A model generated the notes under the pieces. It saw only the letters and a list, made by a program, of their open reading frames with translations. It was not told the DNA's origin and did not search any database. Positions 8,909-15,090 of a stretch of DNA of 19,402 nt are shown piece after piece (the first letter of the stretch is position 1; every line of letters begins with the position of its first letter). The stretch comes from JADFNO01 sp965369945 (GTDB taxonomy: Bacteria; Planctomycetota; Phycisphaerae; Phycisphaerales; SM1A02). The translations under genes were made by a program, and so were the position numbers. The stretch lies in assembly GCA_965369945.1 (NCBI GenBank), contig CBDUST010000054.1, forward strand, positions 1 to 19,402, read 5' to 3'.

Positions 8909-9612
8909 CGAAGCCCAAAATCGAATCCGATCGTGACGTTACCGATCGCCAGACGTTCATGTCACGAGTTCGTGAGGCTTTGGAATCACATCCCGGCCGA
9001 ACGATCACCGAGCCTGTGCCCGAGGTTGATCAGTCGCTCGTTCGCTTGTGCCAGCCGAATGAAGATCTACCAGCGCGTTTCGCCGAGCAGGCACAAGCGG
9101 TCGGGATGCACGTGCATCGTGTCGCGTCAGATGCGCTGGACCAGTCTCTGCGGGAGATTCTCAGCAAACTCCAAAGCAACAGCGCCGCGCTTGGCATCGC
9201 TGATGACTCGATGCGCACACGAATCAGCGGCACGCTAACGGACATCGGACTGGACGTGCTCCAACAGGACGCAGGCACGGATCGCGATGCGAAGTTCAAC
9301 GTCGATGCAGCGATCACCGATGTGGATGCAGCGCTGGCCGAGACCGGGTCGATCATTATCAGCTCCGGCGCACGACGCAGCCGCGCGTGTCACCTCACCC
9401 CGCCTGTCCATATCGCCCTGGTCCCGGCTAACAAGATCATCGCGGATCTGATCGATTACTTCGGCCCATCGCGCGACGTGGATAATCCACTAAACGGCTC
9501 CGCAACAGTGCTCATCACCGGCCCAAGCAAGACCGCCGACATCGAGGGCATTCTCATCACCGGCGTACACGGCCCGGGTGAAGTGCATGTCATAATCGTC
9601 GACGCAACGTAG
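8905..9612 (+). CDS. lutC: L-lactate utilization protein LutC (LUD domain)
   Basis: The 235-residue protein has the LUD fold of LutC/YkgG. The C-terminal half shows the family pattern DAALAETGSIIISSG, then HLTPPVHIALVPANKII and the ending GPSKTADIEG...GVHGPGEVHVII. The ATG at 8905 was chosen because it overlaps the lutB stop (ATGA) and has GGGAG upstream; an in-frame extension to 8872 exists but lies inside lutB. LutC is required with LutA and LutB for growth on L-lactate in Bacillus; its exact role in the complex is unsettled. It is the last gene of the operon and is followed by an imperfect hairpin. Confidence 0.93.
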   Translation: MTKPKIESDRDVTDRQTFMSRVREALESHPGRTITEPVPEVDQSLVRLCQPNEDLPARFAEQAQAVGMHVHRVASDALDQSLREILSKLQSNSAALGIADDSMRTRISGTLTDIGLDVLQQDAGTDRDAKFNVDAAITDVDAALAETGSIIISSGARRSRACHLTPPVHIALVPANKIIADLIDYFGPSRDVDNPLNGSATVLITGPSKTADIEGILITGVHGPGEVHVIIVDAT

Positions 9613-9650
9613 CTGCCCGGTTCAATTCACCGCAGATGAACGGCCCAGCT
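9611..9650 (+). terminator. Imperfect hairpin after lutC
   Basis: Arms 9611-9624 and 9637-9650 (AGCTG...GTTCA / TGAAC...CAGCT) pair at 11 of 14 positions around a 12-nt loop, starting within the lutC stop codon. No T-run follows, so it is at best a weak terminator or an mRNA-end stabiliser. Confidence 0.3.
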
Positions 9651-9697
9651 GAACGCGAGTGCTGCCACAAACTGCTCTTAAGGAGCCTGATGCAAAG

Positions 9698-9771
<74 letters not shown>

Positions 9772-9795
9772 GAGGGGGTCCAGATGGACGGCGAT

Positions 9796-9823
9796 ACTGT
9801 ATCACCATCGGCTAGTCGGTCAA
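9796..9823 (-). promoter_or_regulatory. Promoter of tRNA-Asp
   Basis: On the minus strand TTGACC (9823-9818) and TACAGT (9801-9796) are 16 nt apart, matching the -35 and -10 consensus at 5 and 4 of 6 positions. Transcription would start near 9789, about 18 nt before the tRNA. The box lies just after the polA stop, so the tRNA need not depend on polA readthrough. Confidence 0.5.
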
Positions 9824-9829
9824 GGAAGC

Positions 9830-12349
9830 TCATTTGGCATCAATCCAATTCGTCGAGACGGCTGTCTGCACGACCAGCGGGACCCGCAAATTCATCGCTG
9901 CCTCCATTCGTTTGGCGACAAATGCCGCCGCATCGTCCGCCACCTTCTTCGGCGCCTCCAATACGAGTTCATCATGGATCTGCAGCAACATGCGAGCTTC
10001 GGCAAACTTCTTGGGCAACCGCCGATGTAAATCGATCATCGCCAGTTTGATCAAATCCGCAGCGCTTCCTTGGACCACACTGTTGATCGCCATGCGTTCG
10101 CCCAACGCGCGCTGCTGCGGGTTACTCGCATCGATCTGCGGAATGGCGCGACGGCGCTTGAGCATCGTTTCGACGTAGCCATGCGTTCGCGCCATGTTCA
10201 CGCACTGTTGCAAGAACTCGTCGATGCGCGCGAACCGTGCCTTGTAGCCGTTGATGATTTCGGCCGCCTCCTCGACTGACACTTCGCCGCCAAGTCGTCT
10301 TGATAATCCAAACGGCGTGATGCCGTAGACGATGCCGAAGTTCACCATCTTGGCGGAATCGCGTTGCGTGGGCGTCACGTCCTTCGGATCGATCCCAAAC
10401 ACATCCGCTGCGACTGCGACATGAATATCCTCACCGCGCTCAAAGGCTGCGATAAGCGTTTCGTCCTCGGACAGATGGGCTAGCAGCCGTAATTCGATCT
10501 GCGAATAGTCAGCGCTGATGAGCACACTTCCGGGGGCTGCGACGAACGCTCGGCGAATCTCCCGCCCAACTTCCGTGCGAATGGGAATGTTCTGCAGGTT
10601 CGGATCAGATGAACTGAGCCGACCGGTTGCGGCCACGGTTTGATTGAACGACGCATGAACGCGCCCGGTTTCGGGGTTGATCGCCTCCTTGAGCGCCACG
10701 AGATAGGTATTCACGAGTTTCGTCAGCTGGCGATAGCCGACGATCAGTTGCGGAACATCGCTGGTCACCTCAGGGTCGGCTGAGAGTTTTTCCAACACCT
10801 CTTGATCCGTAGACGGCCCGGTCTTGCCGCGCTTGAATACCTTCAGGCCGAGCCCGGGCGGGTCTGCATCGACCGCGTTAAAGAGCGCTACGGCGAGTTG
10901 CTTGGGCGAATCTGGGTTGAATGGATGTGGCGCCGCGTCGGATATTTCTTGTCGCAGTTGGCCAATGCGCTCGACCAATTTCTCGCGCTGGCGATCCAAT
11001 TCGCGAGGGTCAATACAGATGCCGTTCCATTCAAGCTCCGCAAGCACCTCAACCAGTGGCATTTCCAGATCGTCGAATAACGACTGAAGGTCCTTCGCCT
11101 CCAGCTGCGGCGCGAGAACATTGCGCAATCGCAACGTGATATCCGCATCCTCAGCCGCATACGGCACCGCTTGTTCCAACGGAACCGTGTCGAAGGTTGT
11201 CTGTTTCTTACCCGAACCGATGAGATCGGTGATCGGAGTGCACACGTAATCAAGCAGCGCCAGCGCCAAGACATCCATCTTGTGGCTGGATCGCGAGGCA
11301 TCGATGACATAACTGGCGATCATGGTGTCAAATGATGCGCCCGCCAGGCGAATCCCGTGACGCCGTAGGATGTTCATGTCGAACTTGAGGTTGTGGCCGA
11401 TCTTCTTGATCGAGGCGTCCTCAAGTATCGGCCGTAAATGGGTAACGACCGTCTGGGTGTCAAGATGTTTGTTCGGCTCGGGTGATCGCGTGGGAATGTA
11501 GACGCCGGTGCCAGGCTCGATGGAGATTGATACGCCGCACAGGTTGGCGCTGCGCGTCGAGAGGCTGTCGGTCTCCGTGTCAACGGCGAATACACCGGCC
11601 GCTTTGGCGCGCTTGATAAACGCATCGAGCTGCTTGGTCGTGGTAATCGATTCGTATTGACCACTCGGCGTGCTCGGGGCGAGAGCGCTCGGGCCACCGA
11701 ACAGTTGCTCGTCAAAGTCAGCCGGCTCGGCCTTCGCTGAAGCGCCCCCACCACTGGCGACAAGGCGTTGCAGATCGGTCTGCGCTCGATTGAAGCCGAG
11801 TTGACGAAACAGCGCACCGAGTCGATCGACAGCAATCTTAGTCGGATCGTTTTGCGCTGCGGGAAGATCCAGCGAGATATCAAGATCGTCTTTGAGACTG
11901 ACCAGAGCCGTACTCAACGATAGGATTTCGCGCGACGCTTCAAGGTTCTCGCGCCGTTTGCCTTTGATCTCATCGAGATGCGCAAGCAACTCGTCGAGTG
12001 AGCCGTATTGAAGGATAAGTTGCGCTGCCGTTTTGGGGCCGATCCCGGGAACGCCGGGCACGTTGTCCGTCGGATCACCCATTAAGGCAAGAATGTCGCG
12101 CACATTCTCCGGCTTCACGCCCTCGGTCTTGAAGACGACATCAGGCGTGACGAGCTCGTCCTTATGAATATCAAAGAGCTCCACGCGATCGGTGATGAGC
12201 TGCGACAGGTCCTTATCGCGCGAGATGATGCGAATGTTGAGGTCTTCGTGCTCGCGCGGCAGTTGTTTGACGAGCGTTGCAATGACATCGTCTGCCTCGA
12301 CACCCTCCATGCCGAGCACAGGCACGGTCATAAGGTCCAGGATTTCCAA
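9830..12349 (-). CDS. polA: DNA polymerase I, large part of a frame interrupted by in-frame TGA
   Basis: These 839 residues directly continue, in the same frame, the fragment at 12350-12652; only a TGA codon (12352-12350) separates them. In order there are: the rest of the 5'-3' nuclease (GVEADDVIATL, ISRDKDLSQLI, GDPTDNVPGVPGIGPKTA); an apparently intact 3'-5' proofreading domain with DTE at 257-259, the GHNLKFD motif near 320 and YAAEDAD near 398; and the polymerase domain with TGRLSSSDPNLQNIP, motif A (SADYSQIELRLLAHL, 612-626), motif B (RDSAKMVNFGIVYG) and motif C (QIHDELVLEAP). Joined to the upstream piece the protein would be 940 codons, close to the 928 residues of E. coli Pol I. If translation truly stops at the TGA, expression needs re-initiation at TTG 12349 or ATG 12331, neither with a clear ribosome binding site. 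The product would be a Klenow-like enzyme with a crippled 5' nuclease. Confidence 0.9.
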   Translation of the reverse strand: MEILDLMTVPVLGMEGVEADDVIATLVKQLPREHEDLNIRIISRDKDLSQLITDRVELFDIHKDELVTPDVVFKTEGVKPENVRDILALMGDPTDNVPGVPGIGPKTAAQLILQYGSLDELLAHLDEIKGKRRENLEASREILSLSTALVSLKDDLDISLDLPAAQNDPTKIAVDRLGALFRQLGFNRAQTDLQRLVASGGGASAKAEPADFDEQLFGGPSALAPSTPSGQYESITTTKQLDAFIKRAKAAGVFAVDTETDSLSTRSANLCGVSISIEPGTGVYIPTRSPEPNKHLDTQTVVTHLRPILEDASIKKIGHNLKFDMNILRRHGIRLAGASFDTMIASYVIDASRSSHKMDVLALALLDYVCTPITDLIGSGKKQTTFDTVPLEQAVPYAAEDADITLRLRNVLAPQLEAKDLQSLFDDLEMPLVEVLAELEWNGICIDPRELDRQREKLVERIGQLRQEISDAAPHPFNPDSPKQLAVALFNAVDADPPGLGLKVFKRGKTGPSTDQEVLEKLSADPEVTSDVPQLIVGYRQLTKLVNTYLVALKEAINPETGRVHASFNQTVAATGRLSSSDPNLQNIPIRTEVGREIRRAFVAAPGSVLISADYSQIELRLLAHLSEDETLIAAFERGEDIHVAVAADVFGIDPKDVTPTQRDSAKMVNFGIVYGITPFGLSRRLGGEVSVEEAAEIINGYKARFARIDEFLQQCVNMARTHGYVETMLKRRRAIPQIDASNPQQRALGERMAINSVVQGSAADLIKLAMIDLHRRLPKKFAEARMLLQIHDELVLEAPKKVADDAAAFVAKRMEAAMNLRVPLVVQTAVSTNWIDAK

Positions 12350-12652
12350 TCAGCGCTTCACCTGCGGATGAAAGTCATCCGGCGCTTTGTCGCGATTGGC
12401 TTTGTATTCGGGATAGAGTTCGGAGCGGAAGGACTCGCGATCGCCGCTGACGTCGATGATCACAGCAAGATAGTCGGGCTTGTAATCGCGCAGAAGTTTG
12501 AGCAGTATGCCGACGAACCCGAAGGTCATGTTGGTCGGCTCTTGGGTGACGGGGCTGGTCATACCGGAGCGAATGGCGTGATAAGCGCGAAAGAACTGCG
12601 CATGCCCGTCGATGAGGTAAAGGGTCTTGCGTTGGGTCTGTCCAGCGGCCAT
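12350..12652 (-). CDS. polA: DNA polymerase I, N-terminal 5'-nuclease fragment ending at in-frame TGA
   Basis: The fragment encodes 100 residues with the start of the Pol I 5'-3' exonuclease domain: LYLIDGHAQFFRAYHAIR (first metal-binding Asp and the YRA/FRA motif), NMTFGFVGILLKLL, IDVSGDRESFRSELYPEYK and KANRDKAPDDFHPQ. This is followed by TGA exactly where Pol I continues with the helix leading to the EADD metal site. The ATG at 12652 was chosen because the family begins a few residues before LIDG; the frame stays open upstream to 12763 but runs through a dispersed repeat and is not Pol I-like. The fragment alone lacks most active-site acids and should be inactive. A nonsense mutation, a base-calling error or recoding could explain the break. 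Confidence 0.8.
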   Translation of the reverse strand: MAAGQTQRKTLYLIDGHAQFFRAYHAIRSGMTSPVTQEPTNMTFGFVGILLKLLRDYKPDYLAVIIDVSGDRESFRSELYPEYKANRDKAPDDFHPQVKR

Positions 12653-12695
12653 ATTGCGAGGCCATGCTATCGCGCTTGATCGTGTCGGGCGCGCA

Positions 12696-12764
12696 GGTGG
12701 CACGGGCATCTTGCCCATGCGTCTGGCAATCTTGGCGATGCACGGGCAGGATGCCCGTGCCACC
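12696..12764. repeat. Inverted repeat, GGTGGCACGGGCAT type
   Basis: Arms of 25 nt (12696-12720 and 12740-12764) are reverse complements at 23 of 25 positions around a 19-nt loop. Each arm contains a smaller palindrome (CACGGGCAT..TGCCC..TG). It fills the gap between the zinc-ribbon gene at 12794 and polA, about 44 nt before the polA start codon. Such GC-rich paired palindromes are typically dispersed in planctomycete genomes. It could affect polA mRNA or terminate the upstream transcript. Confidence 0.75.
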
Positions 12765-12793
12765 AGGGCTTATGCTGGAACCTCGGTGCGACG

Positions 12794-13483
12794 TTATCCG
12801 CATTCAGGAGACTCTTGCGAATCATCCACGCCAAGATCATGCCCACAGCCCGAGCAGAGATGCAGTTGCCACGCGGCGCCGCACTCCGGGCAAACAGTGC
12901 AGCCGTCCTCTGCGATCGGCAGTTTCGCCAACTCGTACCCACAAGACCCGCATCGACCGTTCGCGACGACCCAAGCGCAGTGCACGCGCAGAGCAACCAC
13001 TCTGAACATTCGCAATCCAACAATTGACAGGGGCACAGAGATGATGGCCAAGACCGAATTCATCCATGCGGGAAACTCAACGCCAAAGATCATGAGAGCA
13101 ATCACGCCAAAGAAACAGATCAAACTGACGGTCAAAAACACGAGGCACTTGCCGGTCCGGGAGTTCATTACAGGCCGGTTCTTGGCTTTCGCCCGCCATT
13201 GCCGGGTAATCTCATCTCCCGACGGCATCTTCTTGATATCGCGCAGCTCAATCTCGTTTCCCCGAGTGTCAACGCCGCGCACACCGCGCGGCCAGATCAC
13301 CCATTCGATGAGCTTAAACAGTGAGCTATACAGCGCCATGAACCCGATGACCAGCACCAAACCGGCAGCGAGAAAGACCAGCAGAAACCAGTGGGGGCGA
13401 ATGATGCTGACCGCCACGATAACGCCCACACAGATAGCGAGGAGCACTACGACAAACAGAAAACGTTTGGTCGTTCTCTTCAC
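12794..13483 (-). CDS. Membrane protein with one intact and one degenerate C-terminal zinc ribbon
   Basis: The protein has 229 residues. Four hydrophobic segments (about 8-30, 32-52, 113-134, 140-160) surround a polar cytoplasmic-looking part with WPRGVRGVDTRGNEIELRDI. The C-terminus has a first ribbon C178-GS-C181-GYEL...C198-PE-C201-G and a second, C210-SG-C213-GHDL...S225-PE-C228-G, where the expected Cys225 is Ser. The start is taken as GTG 13483 because the frame then begins MKRTTKRF, like the MKRAT/MKHAT starts of its neighbours, and because a TAGACT box lies 8 nt upstream as in those genes. GTG 13510 would add nine residues. The gene lies at the downstream end of a run of minus-strand zinc-ribbon membrane genes. 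Function unknown. Confidence 0.8.
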   Translation of the reverse strand: MKRTTKRFLFVVVLLAICVGVIVAVSIIRPHWFLLVFLAAGLVLVIGFMALYSSLFKLIEWVIWPRGVRGVDTRGNEIELRDIKKMPSGDEITRQWRAKAKNRPVMNSRTGKCLVFLTVSLICFFGVIALMIFGVEFPAWMNSVLAIISVPLSIVGLRMFRVVALRVHCAWVVANGRCGSCGYELAKLPIAEDGCTVCPECGAAWQLHLCSGCGHDLGVDDSQESPECG

Positions 13484-13491
13484 TGCCTTAT

Positions 13492-13497
13492 AGTCTA
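13492..13497 (-). promoter_or_regulatory. TAGACT box before the 13483 gene
   Basis: On the minus strand TAGACT lies 8 nt before the GTG start, nearly the same position as the boxes before the genes starting at 14253, 15075 and 15798. It may be a -10 hexamer giving a leaderless or near-leaderless mRNA. No good -35 box is seen. Confidence 0.25.
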
Positions 13498-13573
13498 TGC
13501 CCGGTGCCACCGACAGCGTTTCCGGGGCCGAAGCGAAGTCGTCGGTCTAGGTAGAGCGTCTTGCGAACGAAGC

Positions 13574-13593
13574 CCGCGGGTATACACCCGCGG
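13574..13593. repeat. Short palindrome CCGCGGGT-N4-ACCCGCGG, copy 1
   Basis: Perfect 8-nt arms (13574-13581, 13586-13593) flank ATAC, and CTAG follows the right arm. The same element, including CTAG, recurs at 16446-16465. It lies in the 146-nt gap between the genes at 13483 and 13630, which otherwise shows nothing recognisable. It could form a stable RNA hairpin; its recurrence suggests a dispersed intergenic palindrome. Confidence 0.7.
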
Positions 13594-13629
13594 CTAGCAG
13601 TTTGTGGCATCCATCGCGATACGTATTCC

Positions 13630-14253
13630 TCAGTCACTCCTAGCTGCGGATGAATATCCGCCGGCGTTGTACCTGTCACTGCGCTTGCGCCGAATATAAC
13701 GCCGCGCTTGGGACACGCCGGCGAAGAATAGCCACGCTAGCGCTGCGTAGATGATCGTATTGACGGCAAACCCCGGCCAGATGGGGTGAAGGGGGAGCGC
13801 TCGCCACGTTGAGACGGGCAGTGGTGACGTTGACACGGCAAAGCGTTCGGAACTCAGTTTGATCCCTTGGTCGATCCGCCCTTCGCTGCCGGCTGCGAGG
13901 ACTTCGCCGGCGTCCGTCGTGTAGGTCAGCTCATACGCTGAAGTGCTGCAATAAAGCGCCCGCATGGGCCAGCCCGTTCGTTCCCAGGAGGTAACCGCTG
14001 GGCGCTGACCAAACGGGGACCCTGTGTCGATCACCACAGGCAAGGCGTGCCGCTCACCCCAGGTTTCACGGGTTCGGCCGAACGCTCGCTGAATGCATTG
14101 CACTTGCAGATAGTCGGCGCTGATTTCCTTGATCGTGATTTCAGCGGGTCGCAGGGCGATCGGGAAGGTGACTACGCACCCCCACGCCACGGTGACATTC
14201 ACCACGCCGCCGAGAAGAAGGAACAACACGATGCGGACCGTAACGCACTTCAT
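13630..14253 (-). CDS. Paralogous two-TM membrane protein that has lost its zinc ribbon
   Basis: The protein has 207 residues and is homologous to the products of 15811-16419 and 15088-15798. They share an N-terminal MKxxTVRIVLFLLLG..NV.VAW membrane segment, the mid-protein motif GWPMRALYCSTS (94-105) and a C-terminal membrane segment preceded by RALPLHPIWPGF, then a basic RRYIRRKR stretch. Where the relatives have CTACGYDLR this protein has Y195-N-A-G198-G-Y-S-S-A. Both cysteines are replaced by changes explainable as single bases (TGC to TAC, TGC to GGC), and the frame stops before the second CxxC. It is probably anchored with a large extracytoplasmic middle part. The start is ATG 14253, 12 nt after a relict TAG stop. 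Function unknown. Confidence 0.8.
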   Translation of the reverse strand: MKCVTVRIVLFLLLGGVVNVTVAWGCVVTFPIALRPAEITIKEISADYLQVQCIQRAFGRTRETWGERHALPVVIDTGSPFGQRPAVTSWERTGWPMRALYCSTSAYELTYTTDAGEVLAAGSEGRIDQGIKLSSERFAVSTSPLPVSTWRALPLHPIWPGFAVNTIIYAALAWLFFAGVSQARRYIRRKRSDRYNAGGYSSAARSD

Positions 14254-14262
14254 TGATCTACC

Positions 14263-14268
14263 AGTCTA
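14263..14268 (-). promoter_or_regulatory. TAGACT box before the 14253 gene
   Basis: On the minus strand TAGACT lies 9 nt before the ATG at 14253. Its TAG corresponds to the stop codon of the relict paralogue tail. It is a possible -10 element for near-leaderless transcription. Confidence 0.25.
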
Positions 14269-14296
14269 GGTCGGTTTACGACAATCCCGGTACAAG
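14266..14296 (-). pseudogene. Relict 3' tail of a zinc-ribbon paralogue
   Basis: Read on the minus strand, this stretch resembles the end of the 15088 gene (CPECGRPT-stop). The last 12 nt, CCGACCTAGACT, are identical, and the preceding bases (CTTG..CCGG.AT.TGT) match with small gaps. The TAG is 12 nt before the next ATG, exactly as at the two intact junctions. It is best read as the eroded end of a family member whose start is the stub at 14978-15075. The similarity is short, so this is moderate-confidence inference. Confidence 0.4.
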
Positions 14297-14299
14297 GGC

Positions 14300-14329
14300 T
14301 TGCGGCGAGGTCTACCGACCCGGTACACT
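14300..14329 (+). promoter_or_regulatory. Candidate promoter of the PEP-CTERM gene
   Basis: TTGCGG (14300-14305) and TACACT (14324-14329) are 18 nt apart, upstream of the ribosome binding site at 14356. The -10 matches 4 of 6 consensus bases, the -35 only 3 of 6. Confidence 0.25.
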
Positions 14330-14371
14330 GTGATGGCTCAAGGTCCGAGGATAACGAGGAGGAAGATAGAG

Positions 14372-14971
14372 ATGAGCACTGGTATGAAGTCGCTCGCGGC
14401 GGCGAGTGTCGTCACCCTCGTAGCCGGCACCACGTCAGCAGACACTGTCATCGACACTATTCCAGAATGGGACGGCAACATCTCGCAAGGATGGCCCTAC
14501 ATCGCACAGTCGTTCACCGTGCCTGAAGGTGACCTCATTCTTAGCACATTCGAGTTGGGCATCAGATCCCTGAATGGCGGAAGCTATAAGCTGGTCGTCC
14601 ACGAATGGGACCCATTCGGCGCTCACGTCGTTGGCGACGCATTGTACGACTCGGGTCTGTTGGCCGCGCCAGGTGCGCTGAAGTTTATCGAGTTCGAGAT
14701 CGGTATCGCGCTAGCTTCTGGCGGATCCTACGCCATGATCGTCGATTGGAACAATGAAGGCGACTTAAGCGGCGTAGCTTTCTCCTTCGCCGACCAATAT
14801 GACGGCGGCTACAACACATTCACCAACGGGTCGATCTTCGATCCATGGAAGACCGGCCCAGACACGGATTTCGAGATGGCTTTCCGCGCCACGTTCATTC
14901 CAGCCCCGACGGCGCTGGCGATGTTCGGCGCGGCAGGACTTGTCAGTGGACGGCGTCGATGTCGCAGCTGA
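14372..14971 (+). CDS. Secreted PEP-CTERM-type protein
   Basis: The 199-residue protein begins with a signal peptide (MKSLAAASVVTLVAGTTSADT, cleavage probably near SA-DT). A beta-rich body follows with PYIAQSFTVPEGDLILSTF and ALYDSGLLAAPG segments, like extracellular 'choice-of-anchor' or jelly-roll domains. The tail is IPAPTALAMFGAAGLVSGRRRCRS: a PEP-like IPAP, a hydrophobic helix and an arginine cluster, the planctomycete form of the PEP-CTERM sorting signal handled by exosortase. The ATG at 14372 was chosen for its GAGGAGG ribosome binding site 9 nt upstream; the open frame back to 14300 has no such support. It is the only plus-strand gene inside a block of minus-strand zinc-ribbon genes, flanked by what look like the two ends of one broken paralogue. 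Substrate or ligand unknown. Confidence 0.85.
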   Translation: MSTGMKSLAAASVVTLVAGTTSADTVIDTIPEWDGNISQGWPYIAQSFTVPEGDLILSTFELGIRSLNGGSYKLVVHEWDPFGAHVVGDALYDSGLLAAPGALKFIEFEIGIALASGGSYAMIVDWNNEGDLSGVAFSFADQYDGGYNTFTNGSIFDPWKTGPDTDFEMAFRATFIPAPTALAMFGAAGLVSGRRRCRS

Positions 14972-14977
14972 TACGAC

Positions 14978-15075
14978 CCGGGTTGTATCCACAGCGCACA
15001 CTCCCACGCGACGGCGACGTTGATGATCGTGCCGAGAAAGTGGAAGAGTACGATGCGGACCGTTGCGTGCTTCAT
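14978..15075 (-). pseudogene. Relict 5' stub of a zinc-ribbon paralogue
   Basis: The minus strand encodes MKHATVRIVLFHFLGTIINVAVAWEC from ATG 15075, very close to the start of the 16419 gene (MKRATICIVFFLLLGAIINVAVAWAC). Similarity fades after WIQPG. The frame stays open to 14809 but from about 14971 on it is only the antisense of the PEP-CTERM gene, so the family body, second membrane segment and ribbon are missing. The ATG is 12 nt after the stop of the upstream paralogue, as at the intact junction. It could still yield a single-span membrane peptide. Confidence 0.7.
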
Positions 15076-15084
15076 GGATCGGTT

Positions 15085-15090
15085 AGTCTA
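15085..15090 (-). promoter_or_regulatory. TAGACT box overlapping the stop of the 15798 gene
   Basis: On the minus strand TAGACT includes the TAG stop codon of the preceding gene and lies 9 nt before the ATG at 15075. It is a possible -10 element. Confidence 0.25.

Noticed and set aside
9830..12652. Genetic code change (UGA as Trp) to explain the polA interruption
   Set aside because: TGA ends DUF1501, lutA and lutB, where the proteins finish at family-typical positions, so UGA is a normal stop here. Selenocysteine is also unlikely, because Pol I has no cysteine-dependent site at this position.
12653..12763. Upstream extension of the polA frame to 12763
   Set aside because: The added residues come from the inverted repeat and are not Pol I-like; ATG 12652 gives the usual short lead before LIDG.
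12627..13493. A long plus-strand open frame (288 codons) opposite the zinc-ribbon gene
   Set aside because: It runs through the GGTGGCAC repeat, has no domain-like pattern or ribosome binding site, and lies antisense to a gene with clear membrane segments and zinc-ribbon cysteines.
14809..14977. Continuation of the paralogue stub frame to 14809
   Set aside because: This part is simply the antisense of the PEP-CTERM gene; the encoded residues have no similarity to the paralogues.
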